64,000 bases of DNA, taken from the NCBI GenBank assembly GCA_019634895.1, contig JAHCAM010000007.1, positions 22,161 to 86,160 on the forward strand. Direction: 5' to 3'. The translations under genes and the position numbers were made by a program. The stretch is from Steroidobacteraceae bacterium. Its GTDB lineage: Bacteria > Pseudomonadota > Gammaproteobacteria > Steroidobacterales > Steroidobacteraceae. This document shows, piece by piece, positions 1 to 9,703 of the stretch. The notes below the pieces were generated by a model, which saw only the letters and a program-made list of their open reading frames with translations, did not search any database and was not told where the DNA came from. Positions within the stretch are counted from its first letter, which is position 1. Each line of letters starts with the position of its first letter.

Positions 1-179
1 GTGACGGCGTAGAGCACGTCGTTCTTCCACCAGATCGGGTTGCCGGACAGCGCGCGGTACATGGTCAGCGTCATGACGCAGACCGCGATGCCGAGCGCCA
101 CGGCGCCGATCATCAGCGCGGTCAGCCCGGGGTTGCGGCGCAGGTTGCGGGACGCGAGCTTGAGGTAGTAACCGAACAT
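1..179 (-). CDS. ABC exporter permease, N-terminal part (runs off left edge)
   Basis: The first 59 codons of a membrane protein are present; the gene continues beyond the left edge. The start MFGYYLKLASRNLRRNPGLT, followed by a hydrophobic segment, is typical of MacB/FtsX-type permeases, whose N-terminus enters the membrane just after a basic amphipathic stretch. The start lies 16 bp downstream of the ATPase gene at 196-939, which in turn follows an adaptor gene, so the three should form one efflux unit. The periplasmic domain and the other membrane helices cannot be seen, so the substrate is unknown. Confidence 0.8.
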   Translation of the reverse strand, partial: MFGYYLKLASRNLRRNPGLTALMIGAVALGIAVCVMTLTMYRALSGNPIWWKNDVLYAV

Positions 180-195
180 CTGCTGCCTCCGCCGC

Positions 196-939
196 TCAGG
201 CCGGCGTCATCGTCATCGGCGCCGGGCCATGCGCAACTGCCGCGGCCTCGATCTCCGCACGCGGCTCGTAAGGACGGAAATCCGAGATCTGCCCGTCCAC
301 GATGTGCACGTTCCTGTGCGCGCGGCGCGCCAGCTCCGGATCGTGCGTGACCATGATGATGGTCGTGCCCATCTCGTTGATCTGCTCGAGCAGGTCCATG
401 ACCTGGCGCGCCATCAGCGAGTCCACGTTGCCGGTCGGCTCGTCCGCCAGCAGGAAGCGCGGATCGCCGGCCAGCGCCCGGGCGATCGCGGCGCGCTGCT
501 GCTGGCCGCCGGAGAGCTGCGAGGGCATGTGGTGCATGCGCGAAGACAGGCCGACCACCTCGAGGGCGCTCTTGATGCGCTGGTCGCGGTCCTTCGCGGC
601 GAGGCGCCGGTAGCGCAGCGGCACGTCCACGTTGTCGTAGATGTCGAGGTCGGGGATCAGGTTGAAGCTCTGGAAGATGAAGCCGATCTTCTCGTTGCGC
701 AGCCGTGAGCGCTGCTCGTCCGAGAGCCGGCTGACGTCGGCGCCGTCGAGCTTGTAGCTGCCGGTATCGAACGACTCGAGAAGGCCCGCCACGTTCATGA
801 ACGTGGTCTTGCCCGAGCCCGACGGCCCGGTCACGGCCACGAACTCGCCGTCGCCGACCTTCAACGAGAAGTTCCTGAGCGCGTGCGTCTCGATCAGGTC
901 GGTCCGGTAGATCTTGCTGATGCCGTTCATTTCCAGCAT
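196..939 (-). CDS. ABC transporter ATP-binding protein (MacB/LolD-like)
   Basis: A 247-residue ATPase. It has a Walker A (GPSGSGKT, about residues 39-46), a Q-loop (IFQSFNLIPD), a signature LSGGQQQR, a Walker B (LLADEPTGN) and an H-loop (MVTHD). The pattern FQSFNL plus ADEPTGN is typical of the MacB/LolD/FtsE group that powers mechanotransmission-type exporters. It sits between an adaptor (952-2286) and the permease (1-179), all on the minus strand with gaps under 20 bp, so it most likely energises that exporter. The start with AGGA upstream was chosen; a second ATG three codons later is possible. The substrate is unknown. Confidence 0.92.
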   Translation of the reverse strand: MLEMNGISKIYRTDLIETHALRNFSLKVGDGEFVAVTGPSGSGKTTFMNVAGLLESFDTGSYKLDGADVSRLSDEQRSRLRNEKIGFIFQSFNLIPDLDIYDNVDVPLRYRRLAAKDRDQRIKSALEVVGLSSRMHHMPSQLSGGQQQRAAIARALAGDPRFLLADEPTGNVDSLMARQVMDLLEQINEMGTTIIMVTHDPELARRAHRNVHIVDGQISDFRPYEPRAEIEAAAVAHGPAPMTMTPA

Positions 940-951
940 GGGGTCCTGCTC

Positions 952-2286
952 CTAGCCGCCAATCATTATTTCGGGAACGTCGCGCAGATCGGAAATGCCG
1001 GAGACGACCACCTGGTCGCCCGGCTTGAGTCCATCGATCACCTCGATCTCGCCGACCGAGGCGGCGCCGAGCGTGACCGGCCGCAGCACCGCGCGGTCGC
1101 CATCCACGACGTGCACCGCGCGCGTCGCGCTGGTGATGTCGCTGCTGCGCTCGAACTTGCGCGCCATCGCGCGCTGCTCGATGACGATGCGCACCGAGCT
1201 GCGCTGGCTCTGGCGCAGGCCGGCCGGCTGCGCCTGGAACTTGACGCGGCCGGTCACCTGGCCGGAGCGGACTTCCGGCGAAATGGCGGTCACGATCCCG
1301 GCGTGCTCGCTGCCGTCGAGGGAGATCTGCGCCTCCATGCCCGGCTTGATGTCGCGGGCATAGACGTCGGCGACCTGGAACTCGACTTCGAACGCGCTCA
1401 GGTCCACGACGGTCAGCAGCGGTGCGTTCTCGGCCACGTTCGCGCGCTCGGCAGCCGCCAGGTTCGCGACGATCCCGCCCACGGGCGCGCGCACGGTCAG
1501 CTCGTCCACGCGGCGCCTGAGGTTGGCGACCGTCAGCGCCTGGCGGTCGCGCTCGAGGCGGCGCGTGCGCAGGTCGAGGTCCAGGCTCTCGCGCTCGAGC
1601 CCGGCGGTCTCGCGCGCGTGCTCGTAGGCGAGCCGCGCGGATTCGCGCTCGTCCTGGGCGCGGCGCAGGTCGCGTTCGGGGATGGCGCCCTTGTCCCAGG
1701 CCGACTGCGCGCGCTGCAGCTCGCGCTCGGCGGCGCGGATCTGCACGTCGGCAAGGTCCATCTCCTCCTGCGAGCGCAGCTGCTGGCGGCGGATCTCGAT
1801 GCGCTGGCGGGCGAGCGCGGTGTCGAGGCTCTCCAGCGTCGCGCGCTCGCGCTGGTACTCGTTCTCGAGGGCGGGGCTGACGAGCATCGCGAGCGGCTGG
1901 CCGGCCTCGACGGCGTCGCCGGCACGCACGAGGTAGCTGATGTTGCCGGGCGCCACGGCGAACAGCGTGGGGCTCACGGCCGCGACCACGGTGCCCTGGG
2001 CCGAGACGTCGCGCACGAAGGGGCCCTCGGTCACGGTCGCGATGCGCAGGCGCTCGCGCGACACGGTGTATTCGGACGCGCTCCAGGCGCGGATCAGCAT
2101 CACGAAGGCGAGCACCACGAGCGCGCCGCCGGCGATTGCGCCGTAACGGATCAGCTGCGCACGGCGGTCCGGCGTCGCCTCGACCGCCATGTCCTGGGCT
2201 TCGGTGCCGCGGATCGAGGCGTCGCCGGCGGGCGCATCGCTGCGACCGCCCGACGACATGAGGGGACGAAGACTGGTGATCTTCAT
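952..2286 (-). CDS. Efflux periplasmic adaptor (HlyD/MacA family)
   Basis: About 444 residues from the ATG at 2286; the reading frame stays open further upstream, but that part is arginine-rich and looks non-coding. A short cytoplasmic N-terminus precedes one membrane helix (about residues 48-65). Next come a lipoyl-like half-motif (VRAGDAVEAGQPLAML), a long coiled-coil hairpin rich in Arg/Glu/Ala, the second lipoyl half (VRAPVGGIVANL) and beta-barrel domains. This is the architecture of membrane-fusion proteins that bridge an inner-membrane ABC exporter to an outer-membrane channel. It is the first gene of the adaptor-ATPase-permease unit. No outer-membrane partner is adjacent. Confidence 0.9.
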   Translation of the reverse strand: MKITSLRPLMSSGGRSDAPAGDASIRGTEAQDMAVEATPDRRAQLIRYGAIAGGALVVLAFVMLIRAWSASEYTVSRERLRIATVTEGPFVRDVSAQGTVVAAVSPTLFAVAPGNISYLVRAGDAVEAGQPLAMLVSPALENEYQRERATLESLDTALARQRIEIRRQQLRSQEEMDLADVQIRAAERELQRAQSAWDKGAIPERDLRRAQDERESARLAYEHARETAGLERESLDLDLRTRRLERDRQALTVANLRRRVDELTVRAPVGGIVANLAAAERANVAENAPLLTVVDLSAFEVEFQVADVYARDIKPGMEAQISLDGSEHAGIVTAISPEVRSGQVTGRVKFQAQPAGLRQSQRSSVRIVIEQRAMARKFERSSDITSATRAVHVVDGDRAVLRPVTLGAASVGEIEVIDGLKPGDQVVVSGISDLRDVPEIMIGG

Positions 2287-2480
2287 GGCTGACGTGGCCT
2301 CACGGCCGATCAGCTGCAAGCGGCGTGCCAAAGTCGGGCGGCCGTCGTAACGTATTGATTCGCATCCCGTAAGGTTCTGGACCTCAGCGGCCAGCACATG
2401 ACGCGAGTGTCCGCGGACACGGATGCGGACAGGGATGCGGACACAATCGTATGGCGGGGCAGTCCGTGGGACCCCTCGCG

Positions 2481-2540
2481 GCTCGCGCCGCCGGAACTTA
2501 CGGGCCCGCAAGCGGGCGCGTAAGTTCCGGCGGCGCGAGC
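2481..2540. repeat. Long perfect palindrome (REP-like), 22-bp arms
   Basis: The arms 2481-2502 and 2519-2540 are exact reverse complements (22 of 22). A smaller inverted repeat, GCCCGC-AA-GCGGGC, sits in the loop at 2504-2517, so the whole 60 bases can fold into one long hairpin. It lies in the 280-base gap between the adaptor gene and the OppA-type gene. An exact copy of the left arm occurs at 39476-39497, and the core GTAAGTTCCGGC recurs in the loop of the hairpin at 39605-39671. This suggests a dispersed repeat family rather than a simple terminator; there is no T-tract. The rest of the gap (2287-2480 and 2541-2566) shows nothing recognisable. Confidence 0.85.
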
Positions 2541-2566
2541 TGCGGGCCCGGACCGAAGAAGCCGCC

Positions 2567-4180
2567 TTACCGACTGATGAGTGCCAGGTCCTTCGAGTAA
2601 GTCACGTTCATCACCGTGTCATACCAGCCGGAAACGCGCGGCGCGACCAGGTGCTTGGAGACGTAGAAGTAGAGCGGGATCAGCGGCACGTCCTCGAGCA
2701 GTTGCCGCTCGGCCGCGGCCAGCAGCGCAGCGCGTTCCTCCGCCGGAGCCTTCGATGCCGCTGCCAGCAGCTGGTCGTACTTCGCGCTCGCGTAGCGCGG
2801 CAGATTGATGCCGAAGCCGGATTTCAGCACCTGCAGGAAGGAGTACGCGTCGTTGTAGTCGCCGATCCAGCTGGCGCGGAACAGGGCGGCCTCGCGCGCG
2901 TCGATGGCCGCCTTCAGCACGCGGAAATCCTCCGAACGCAGGCTGACCTCGGCGCCGAGGTGCTGCTTCCACATCGCCGTCACCGCGAGCGCGATGCGGT
3001 CGTGGACGGGGCTCTTGCTGCTGCGCAGCTCCACGCGCAGCGGCCGCGCCGGCGAGTAGCCGGCTTCGGCGTAGAGGCGCCGTGCCTCGGCCAGGCGCGC
3101 GGTGTCGTCGAGGCCCGCCCAGGAGAATCGCTGCGGCGCGTAGCCGGCCACGCCTTCCGGTACCCAGCCGAAGGCCGGCCGCTCGCCGTCGCCGAGGACC
3201 TGCTGCGCGAGGACCTCACGGTCAATTGCCATCGCCAGCGCCTGCCGCAGCTTCGGTGAATCCCCGAACGGCGGCAGGTCGAGCGCCAGGCCGTAGTAAT
3301 AGATGCCGACGTGAGGCGCGATGTGAAGCTGCCCCGGCAGCTCGCGTTCCAGGCGCGCGACCTCGCCGGGCGGGACGGTGTAGGTGACGTCGAGGTCGCC
3401 GGCGCGGAAGCGCGTCAGTTCCGTCACCGGGTCGGCGACGTGCACGTAGCGCACGGCATCGAGGCGGTTCGCCGCGTCGTTCCAGTAGTGCGGATTGCGT
3501 CTCGCGAGGATGTGCGAACCGATCTTCCACTCGACCGGCGCGAAGGCGCCGTTGGTCACGGCCACGCCCGGGCGCGCGAACTCGCCGCCGCGGGCCGCGA
3601 GCGTCGCGCGGTGCACGGGAAAAGTGCTGGGGTGCGAGAGCATGGCCGTGAAATAGGGACTCGGCGCGTCGAGCCGCACGACCAGCGTGCGTTCATCCGG
3701 CGCCGAGACGCCGAGCGCGGCCGGTGGCTGGCGTCCCGCCACGATCTCCGCGGCATTCTCGACCGGCTCCAGCATCAGCGCGTACTGCGAGGCTGTCGCC
3801 GGGTCCACCAGCCTGCGGAAGGCGAACGCGAAGTCCTCGGCGACCAGGGGATCGCCATTCGACCAGCGCGCCGAGGCGCGCAGCATGAATGTATAGCTGC
3901 GGCCGTCTTCCGAGACGGTCCAGTACTCCGCGGCGCCCGGGACCGTGCCGCCGTCCGGGGCCATGGCGGTGAGGCCTTCGTAGCAGTCCCGCAGGATGGT
4001 CATCGCCGCTTCCATGCGCGCGAGCTGCGGATCGATCGAGTCGGGCTCGCTGCCGTTGCCGCGGCGCAGTTCGCCTGCCGCCGCGGGAGAGTCGCCCGCG
4101 CCGCAGCCGGACAGCGGGCCCGCCACCAGCGCCAGCGCAGCGACGAGGACAGGCGCTGCCAGGCCGCCGCGCCGCCTCAT
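2567..4180 (-). CDS. OppA/DppA-type peptide-binding lipoprotein (SBP family 5)
   Basis: About 537 residues. The N-terminus [12 protein letters not shown] is followed by a hydrophobic stretch and the lipobox LSGC, so it should be a lipoprotein. Family signatures of extracellular solute-binding proteins family 5 are visible: [43 protein letters not shown] and [16 protein letters not shown]. It probably binds oligopeptides in the periplasm. Its ATG overlaps the mnmG stop (ATGA), implying translational coupling. No permease or ATPase genes of an Opp transporter are nearby, so its partner transporter must lie elsewhere or it acts alone. Confidence 0.9.
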   Translation of the reverse strand: MRRRGGLAAPVLVAALALVAGPLSGCGAGDSPAAAGELRRGNGSEPDSIDPQLARMEAAMTILRDCYEGLTAMAPDGGTVPGAAEYWTVSEDGRSYTFMLRASARWSNGDPLVAEDFAFAFRRLVDPATASQYALMLEPVENAAEIVAGRQPPAALGVSAPDERTLVVRLDAPSPYFTAMLSHPSTFPVHRATLAARGGEFARPGVAVTNGAFAPVEWKIGSHILARRNPHYWNDAANRLDAVRYVHVADPVTELTRFRAGDLDVTYTVPPGEVARLERELPGQLHIAPHVGIYYYGLALDLPPFGDSPKLRQALAMAIDREVLAQQVLGDGERPAFGWVPEGVAGYAPQRFSWAGLDDTARLAEARRLYAEAGYSPARPLRVELRSSKSPVHDRIALAVTAMWKQHLGAEVSLRSEDFRVLKAAIDAREAALFRASWIGDYNDAYSFLQVLKSGFGINLPRYASAKYDQLLAAASKAPAEERAALLAAAERQLLEDVPLIPLYFYVSKHLVAPRVSGWYDTVMNVTYSKDLALISR

Positions 4181-5901
4181 GCGGCGCGGAAGCGCTTCTT
4201 GAGGTGCACGAGCAGGATGGAGATCGTCGCCGCGGTGACGCCCGGCATGCGCGAGGCCTGGCCGAGGGTCTGCGGACGCCACTGCGTGAGCCGCTGGCGC
4301 GCCTCGTTCGACAGGCCGGAGACAGTCGCGTAGTCGAGCGAGGAAGGCAGGCGAGTGTCCTCGTGCCGGCGCTGGCGCTCGATCTCGGCGCGCTGGCGCT
4401 CGATATAGCCGGCGTACCTGGCCTCGACCTCGATCGCGAGCGTAACCTGCTCTGCAAGCCGCGCGTCATCCTGCCCCGCGCCGCCCGCCGCAATCGCATC
4501 GCGCTTGCGGCAGAAGAACTCCCAGCGCGCGTCGTCCACGAGCCCGAGTCCGCGCGCCACGGGCGTCAGGCGCGCGTCCGCGTTGTCCTCGCGCAGCAGC
4601 AGCCGGTGCTCGGCCCGGCTGGTGAACATGCGATAGGGCTCGATCGCGCCCTGCGTGACCAGGTCGTCCACCAGCACGCCGAGGTAGGCCTCGCCACGGC
4701 GCGGCGACCAGGGCTCGCGACCGGCGGCTGCCAGCGCGGCGTTGATGCCCGCGAGCAGGCCCTGCGCCGCCGCTTCCTCGTATCCGGTGGTGCCGTTGAT
4801 CTGTCCCGCAAAGAAGAGCCCGGCCAGCAGTTTCGTCTCCAGGCTGTACTTCAGGCCGCGCGGGTCGAAGTAGTCGTACTCGATGGCGTAGCCGGGGCGG
4901 ATCAGCTCCGCGCGCTCGAAGCCGCGGATGGTGCGGACGAACTCGAGCTGGACTTCCGCCGGCAGGCTGGTCGAGATGCCGTTCGGATAGACGACGTGCG
5001 TGTCGAGGCCCTCCGGCTCGACGAAAACCTGGTGCGATGCCCTGGCCGCGAAGCGCACGACCTTGTCCTCGACCGAGGGGCAGTAGCGCGGGCCGATGCC
5101 CTCGATGCGCCCGGTGAACATCGGCGAGCGGTCGGTGGCGCCGCGGATGATCCCGTGCGTGCGCTCGTTGGTCTGCGTGATGTGGCAATCGAGCTGCGGC
5201 GGATGATCCTCGCGCCGGCAGAGGAAGGAGAACACCGGGCGCGGCTCGTCGCCCGGCTGCGGCTGCATCACGGAATAATCGAGCGTGCGGCCGTCGAGCC
5301 GCGGCGGCGTGCCGGTCTTGAGCCGGCCGACCGTGAACGGCAGTTCTCGCAGGCGCGCAGCCAGCGCATTCGAAGGCGCATCGCCCGCGCGCCCGCCCTC
5401 GCGGCTGTCGAGGCCGACATGGATGCGCCCGCCGAGGAAAGTGCCGACGGTCAGCACGACAGTGCTCGCGCGGATGGTCTCGCCGGCGGCCGTGACGACG
5501 CCGGTTACGCGCCCGCCCTCGACCACGAGGTCGGCCGCTTCGCCTTCGCGCAGTTCGAGCCCGGCCTGCGCGTCCAGGACGGCGCGGATCGCGCGCCGGT
5601 ACAGCGAGCGATCGGCCTGCGCCCGCGTCGCGCGCACCGCCGGGCCCTTGCTGGCGTTCAGGGTGCGGAACTGGATGCCGGCGCGGTCGGCCGCCATCGC
5701 CATCGCCCCGCCCATCGCGTCGATCTCGCGCACCAGGTGGCCCTTGCCGATGCCGCCGATCGCGGGGTTGCAGCTCATCTGGCCGATGGTGTCGAGCTTC
5801 TGGGTCAGGAGCAGCGTGCGCGCGCCCATGCGGGCAGCCGCGAGCGCCGCCTCGGTGCCCGCGTGCCCGCCGCCGATGACGATGACGTCCCAGGGGTGCA
5901 T
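4177..5901 (-). CDS. mnmG: tRNA uridine-34 5-carboxymethylaminomethyl modification enzyme MnmG (short form)
   Basis: 574 residues. MnmG (GidA) works with MnmE to install the cmnm5 group on U34 of certain tRNAs, using FAD, NADH and methylene-THF. An N-terminal FAD loop [12 protein letters not shown] is seen (about residues 8-19). So are [13 protein letters not shown] with Cys44, YCPSVEDK with Cys274, [27 protein letters not shown] and the C-terminal [19 protein letters not shown]. It is about 55 residues shorter than the E. coli protein (629). The missing part lies between [14 protein letters not shown] and [18 protein letters not shown], and the frame is intact on both sides. The ATG at 5901 matches the family start; the open frame upstream is antisense to the next gene. 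The OppA-type gene downstream overlaps it by 4 bp. Confidence 0.97.
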   Translation of the reverse strand: MHPWDVIVIGGGHAGTEAALAAARMGARTLLLTQKLDTIGQMSCNPAIGGIGKGHLVREIDAMGGAMAMAADRAGIQFRTLNASKGPAVRATRAQADRSLYRRAIRAVLDAQAGLELREGEAADLVVEGGRVTGVVTAAGETIRASTVVLTVGTFLGGRIHVGLDSREGGRAGDAPSNALAARLRELPFTVGRLKTGTPPRLDGRTLDYSVMQPQPGDEPRPVFSFLCRREDHPPQLDCHITQTNERTHGIIRGATDRSPMFTGRIEGIGPRYCPSVEDKVVRFAARASHQVFVEPEGLDTHVVYPNGISTSLPAEVQLEFVRTIRGFERAELIRPGYAIEYDYFDPRGLKYSLETKLLAGLFFAGQINGTTGYEEAAAQGLLAGINAALAAAGREPWSPRRGEAYLGVLVDDLVTQGAIEPYRMFTSRAEHRLLLREDNADARLTPVARGLGLVDDARWEFFCRKRDAIAAGGAGQDDARLAEQVTLAIEVEARYAGYIERQRAEIERQRRHEDTRLPSSLDYATVSGLSNEARQRLTQWRPQTLGQASRMPGVTAATISILLVHLKKRFRAA

Positions 5902-5994
5902 TTCAGGGGCGACATGGTAGCGCGGGGAAACCGGCTCGCGTAGAGTCATTCCAGATCGACCGTCGGGGGCAGGCCGCGTGGCCAGGAGAGAACC

Positions 5995-8493
5995 ATGAGC
6001 ATGCACACCAGGCATTTCCCGTTGATCGCCGCGGCCGTCGCGGCGGCGCTCGCCGCGCCGGCGGCCATCGCCCAGGACGAGCGCGAGGAACTCGGCGCGG
6101 TCGTCGTCACCGGCACACGCGTCGCCAACCGCTCCGCGCTCGAGACCGCGGTCGCGGTGGACGTGGTCGGCGCCGAGACCCTGCAGAATTCGGGCATCAC
6201 CGAGCTGAACCAGGCGCTTTCGGTCGCGCTGCCCTCCTTCAACTTCCCGCGGCCCGGCCTGGCGGACGGCACCGATACCATCCGCCCGGCGACGCTGCGC
6301 GGCCTCGCGCCCGACCAGACGCTGGTGCTGCTGAACTCGAAGCGGCGCCATGCGTCGTCGCTGGTCAACGTCAACGGCACGATCGGCCGCGGCGCGGCGG
6401 CGGTGGACCTCAACACGATCCCGACCGCGATCGTGCAGTCCATCGAGGTGCTGCGCGACGGCGCCTCCGCGCAGTACGGCTCGGACGCCATTGCCGGCGT
6501 CATCAACGTGCGCCTGCGCGAGGACCGGGAGGGCGGCAGTGTGACCGGCAGTTTCGGCGTACGCGAGTCGAGCTATGCGACACCGACCGGCACTCCCCCG
6601 GCCGGCGCGACCTGGTCGGCGCCGTCGACCCTCAACAGCAGCCGCTCCGACGGCGAGACGCTGACGGTCTCCGGCTGGAAGGGTTTGCCGCTGGGCGCAT
6701 CCGGCTTCGTGACGCTGGCCCTGGAGTACAAGGACCAGGAGCGCACCGAGCGCGGCGGCTGGGATTTCCGGCAGCAGTATCCGCTGGTGGCCGGCGTCTT
6801 CGACCCGCGCGAGGCGACCATCGAGCGCTTCAACGCCTGGTACGGCGAGCCGGAGCTGGAGCAGCTCAGCTTCTTCGCGAATGCGGGATACGACCTCGCG
6901 AACGGCGTGCACCTCTATGGCTGGGCCAGCTACCAGGACCGCAGCGCGCGCTCCGCGGGCTTCTTCCGCCGCGCACTCGACGACCGCAACGTGATCCAGA
7001 TCTACCCCGACGGCTTCCTGCCGATCATCGCGCCGGACGTCGAGGACTACAGCATCGCCGGCGGCGCGGCCTGGGAATGGGGCGACTGGCAGATGGACAG
7101 CTCGCTGGTCTACGGCTACAACGAGATGTTCTTCACGATCGAGAACACGCTGAACCGCTCGCTGGGCCCGGCCAGCCCCACCGAGTTCGACTCCGGCGGC
7201 TTCGACTACGACCAGCTCGTGTTCAACTTCTCCGGCGTGCGCCAGCTGCCGGTCGGCGGCCTGGCGTCGCCGCTCAACGTCGCGGTCGGGCTCGAGGCGC
7301 GGCGCGAAAGTTACTCGATCACCGCGGGTGAGCCGGATTCCTGGCGCAACGGCGGCGTGCTGCTGCCCAACGGGCAGCCGACCGCATCCGGTGCCCAGGT
7401 GTTCCCGGGCTTCCGGCCGTCCAACGAGGTCAACGAGAGCCGCACCGCCATCGGCGCGTACCTCGACCTGGAGGCGAACCTGACGGAGCGCTTCCTCGGC
7501 TCGGTGGCGCTGCGGGCGGAGGACTACGACGACTTCGGCAGCAACGTGTCGGGAAAGCTCGCGGGCCGCTTCGACTTCACTGACCGGTTCGCCGTCCGGG
7601 CCTCGATCCAGAACGGCTTCCGCGCACCCTCGCTGCCACAGCAGTACTTCGCGACCACGTCCACCAACTTCATCAATGGCGTGCCTTTCGACATTACCAC
7701 CTTCCCGGTCAGCGACCCGGTCGCCATTGCGTTGGGCGCGCAGCCGCTGGACGCCGAGGAGTCGCTGAACTATTCGCTCGGCTTCGTGATGCGCTTCGAC
7801 CCGGTCACGATCACGATCGACGCCTACCGCATCGACATCGATGACCGCATCGTACTGTCTGAGAATCTGACGGATCCGCAGGTCCGGACCTTCCTGACCA
7901 ACCAGGGCTTCGTCGGAGTCGGCGGCGGCCGCTTCTTCCTGAACGGCGTGGACACCGAGACCGAGGGGCTCGACATCGTCATGAACTGGCCGTGGGAAGC
8001 GGGCGCTGCGGGCAGCTTCGACTTCACGCTGGTCGCCAACTTCAACTCGACCGACGTGACGCGCGTGCCGCCGCCCTCGGCGGCGCTTGGGCAGATCTAC
8101 TCGCCGGCGACGCCGCCGCCGCTGTTCGGGCGCATCAACGTGCTGACCTTCGAGGACGGCAACCCGAAGGACAAGTACGCCGCGATCGTCAACTGGAAAC
8201 TGCAGCAGTTCGGCGCAACGCTGCGCGCGACCCGGTACGGCAAGGCGCTGGATCCCGGAACCTCGGCGCCCCTGGACTTCACACTGGGCGCCAAGACGCT
8301 GCTCGACCTGGAGGCGCGCTTCGACGTCACCGAGCGGATCCGCATCGCCGTCGGCGCGGACAACCTGACCGACGAGTATCCTGAGCCCTTCCCGGTCGCC
8401 CGGAATACGACCGGCAATACGCCATTCTCGAACTACTCGCCGTTCGGCAGGTCCGGCCGCTTCGTCTACGGCCGGCTGACCGTCGGATTCTGA
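5995..8493 (+). CDS. TonB-dependent receptor 1
   Basis: 832 residues. A signal peptide ends near AIAQD. A plug domain follows, with [20 protein letters not shown] and [19 protein letters not shown], then [19 protein letters not shown], the conserved plug end. A 22-strand barrel follows, with [13 protein letters not shown] and the terminal [12 protein letters not shown], ending in an aromatic residue as outer-membrane proteins do. It should import a large or scarce nutrient across the outer membrane using TonB energy. The start is preceded by AGGAGA at a good distance. It is divergent from mnmG and has no substrate-specific neighbour, so the ligand cannot be named. A strong hairpin follows the stop. 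Confidence 0.95.
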   Translation: MSMHTRHFPLIAAAVAAALAAPAAIAQDEREELGAVVVTGTRVANRSALETAVAVDVVGAETLQNSGITELNQALSVALPSFNFPRPGLADGTDTIRPATLRGLAPDQTLVLLNSKRRHASSLVNVNGTIGRGAAAVDLNTIPTAIVQSIEVLRDGASAQYGSDAIAGVINVRLREDREGGSVTGSFGVRESSYATPTGTPPAGATWSAPSTLNSSRSDGETLTVSGWKGLPLGASGFVTLALEYKDQERTERGGWDFRQQYPLVAGVFDPREATIERFNAWYGEPELEQLSFFANAGYDLANGVHLYGWASYQDRSARSAGFFRRALDDRNVIQIYPDGFLPIIAPDVEDYSIAGGAAWEWGDWQMDSSLVYGYNEMFFTIENTLNRSLGPASPTEFDSGGFDYDQLVFNFSGVRQLPVGGLASPLNVAVGLEARRESYSITAGEPDSWRNGGVLLPNGQPTASGAQVFPGFRPSNEVNESRTAIGAYLDLEANLTERFLGSVALRAEDYDDFGSNVSGKLAGRFDFTDRFAVRASIQNGFRAPSLPQQYFATTSTNFINGVPFDITTFPVSDPVAIALGAQPLDAEESLNYSLGFVMRFDPVTITIDAYRIDIDDRIVLSENLTDPQVRTFLTNQGFVGVGGGRFFLNGVDTETEGLDIVMNWPWEAGAAGSFDFTLVANFNSTDVTRVPPPSAALGQIYSPATPPPLFGRINVLTFEDGNPKDKYAAIVNWKLQQFGATLRATRYGKALDPGTSAPLDFTLGAKTLLDLEARFDVTERIRIAVGADNLTDEYPEPFPVARNTTGNTPFSNYSPFGRSGRFVYGRLTVGF

Positions 8494-8503
8494 TCGGGGC
8501 CCA

Positions 8504-8540
8504 GCCGCCGCCGGGGTGCTGATCCCGGCGGCGGCGTCCC
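8504..8540 (+). terminator. Likely intrinsic terminator after TonB receptor 1
   Basis: A perfect 12-bp GC stem (GCCGCCGCCGGG at 8504-8515 pairing with 8524-8535) has an 8-base loop and is followed by GTCCCCCTT. The T-run is weak, but in such GC-rich DNA this is a reasonable terminator. It lies 10 bp after the receptor stop. Confidence 0.6.
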
Positions 8541-8591
8541 CCTTCCCGCGCCGATTCCTGCAATTCCGCCGGGCGCCCGGCCGCACCGCGC

Positions 8592-8620
8592 TGTAATGAA
8601 ACGCGCGGACGCGAGACTAT
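8592..8620 (+). promoter_or_regulatory. Possible ECF-type promoter of the sigma-factor operon
   Basis: TGTAATG (8592-8598) and GACTAT (8615-8620) are separated by 16 bases. Together they resemble the AAC/TAA-rich minus 35 and GAC-type minus 10 boxes often seen ahead of ECF sigma genes that control themselves. It ends 7 bases before the sigma ATG, so a transcript from it would have a very short leader. The match is by eye and weak. Confidence 0.25.
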
Positions 8621-8627
8621 TGGAGTC

Positions 8628-9128
8628 ATGCGGGAGCAGAACCGTGAGCTGGAGCGGGTGCTGACCACCCACGCCGCGGCGCTGTCCCGGCTGGCGGCGA
8701 GCTACGAGTCGCGGCCGGCGCTCCGGGAGGAGCTCATGCAGGAGATCGCGTTCGCCGTGTGGCGTGCCCTGCCGTCGTTCCGCCACGAGTCATCGGAGAA
8801 GACTTTCGTGCTGAGGATCGCCACCAACCGGGCCCTGTCCCACCTCGCCGCGCGCGGCCCGGCGCCGCAGGACCTCGATGCGGCCGCCGAGATCGCAGAC
8901 CCCATGCCGCGGCCCGACGAGCTGGCGGCGCGCCGGCAGGGCGCGGAACGCATCCGGCACGCGGTACGCGGCCTGCCGCTCACGCTGCGCCAGGTGATGG
9001 TGCTGGCGCTGGAAGGGCTCGACCACGGCGAAATCGCGCGCGCGCTCGGCATCTCGGAAGGCAACGTCGCGGTCCGGCTGCATCGCGGCAAGGCGCTGCT
9101 GAAATCCGCGCTCGGAGAACACGCATGA
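8628..9128 (+). CDS. RNA polymerase sigma factor, ECF (sigma-70) family
   Basis: 166 residues, the usual ECF size. Region 2 is seen in EELMQEIAFAVWRALPSF followed by LRIATNRALSHLAAR (core binding and minus 10 recognition). Region 4 has LPLTLRQVMVLALEGLDHGEIARALGISEGNVAVRLHRGKALL, a helix-turn-helix for minus 35 recognition. It is the first gene of a five- or six-gene operon whose members mostly overlap by 4 bp. It probably directs transcription of this operon under an unknown signal. The next gene encodes a membrane protein in the position where an anti-sigma factor is usually found. Confidence 0.93.
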   Translation: MREQNRELERVLTTHAAALSRLAASYESRPALREELMQEIAFAVWRALPSFRHESSEKTFVLRIATNRALSHLAARGPAPQDLDAAAEIADPMPRPDELAARRQGAERIRHAVRGLPLTLRQVMVLALEGLDHGEIARALGISEGNVAVRLHRGKALLKSALGEHA

Positions 9129-9703
9129 CTGACCAGGAACTCGAGCGCTGGACCGCCGCATGGCGCGCCGGAACTCCCGTCGCCGATTTTCCGCTCAAGG
9201 CGCGGCGCGAACGACGCTGGCTGTTCGCCTGGATCGCCATGGACTGGACCGCCGGCGTCGGGCTGGTCGCGTTCGCGGCCTGGCTGTGGATCGCCGACGG
9301 CAGCACGGTCATGCGCTTCACCGCCGCGGCGATCGTCGTGCTGACCGCCGCGGCGCTGGCGTTCACCACCTGGAACTGGCGCGGGAGCCTCGCCGAGGAG
9401 CAGGCCTCGACCCGCGAGTACCTGCAGCTGGCCGAGCGCAGGAGCCGCGCGCGGCTGCGCTACGTGCACTTCGGCTGGTGGGTGCTGGCTGCCGATCTCG
9501 TCGTCATCGCCGCCGCCCATGTGCTGCTGTACCTGGACGAGGGTGCGCGGCGCCTGCCGGGCATGATCGCCATGACGGCCGCCGCCATCGCCGCGGCAGC
9601 CGCGCTGCTCTGGTGGTGGCAGCGGCGCGAGCGCAGGCGGGCGCAGCGCCTCGCTGCGCTGCGCGAAGCCCTGACCGCGAATCCGGAGAATGGACATGAC
9701 TGA
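9125..9703 (+). CDS. Four-helix membrane protein; possible anti-sigma factor
   Basis: 192 residues. A soluble N-terminus of about 35 residues (MTDQELERWTAAWRAGTPV) is followed by two hydrophobic helices, a charged middle (AEEQASTREYLQLAERRSRAR) and two more helices, then a basic tail. I do not recognise a family. It overlaps the sigma gene (ATGA), the usual place for a membrane-bound anti-sigma factor. However, no HxxxCxxC zinc motif is present, so an anti-sigma role is inferred from position only. Confidence 0.75.
   Translation: MTDQELERWTAAWRAGTPVADFPLKARRERRWLFAWIAMDWTAGVGLVAFAAWLWIADGSTVMRFTAAAIVVLTAAALAFTTWNWRGSLAEEQASTREYLQLAERRSRARLRYVHFGWWVLAADLVVIAAAHVLLYLDEGARRLPGMIAMTAAAIAAAAALLWWWQRRERRRAQRLAALREALTANPENGHD

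Noticed and set aside
4177..5901. MnmG shortness as a frameshift or pseudogene
   Set aside because: Both sides of the gap are in the same frame and all catalytic and C-terminal motifs are intact.
5902..8586. Long open frame that extends mnmG upstream by about 895 codons
   Set aside because: It is antisense to TonB receptor 1 along its whole length, is rich in Arg/Ala/Gly, and has no family motif; the MnmG start MHPWDVIV is well defined.
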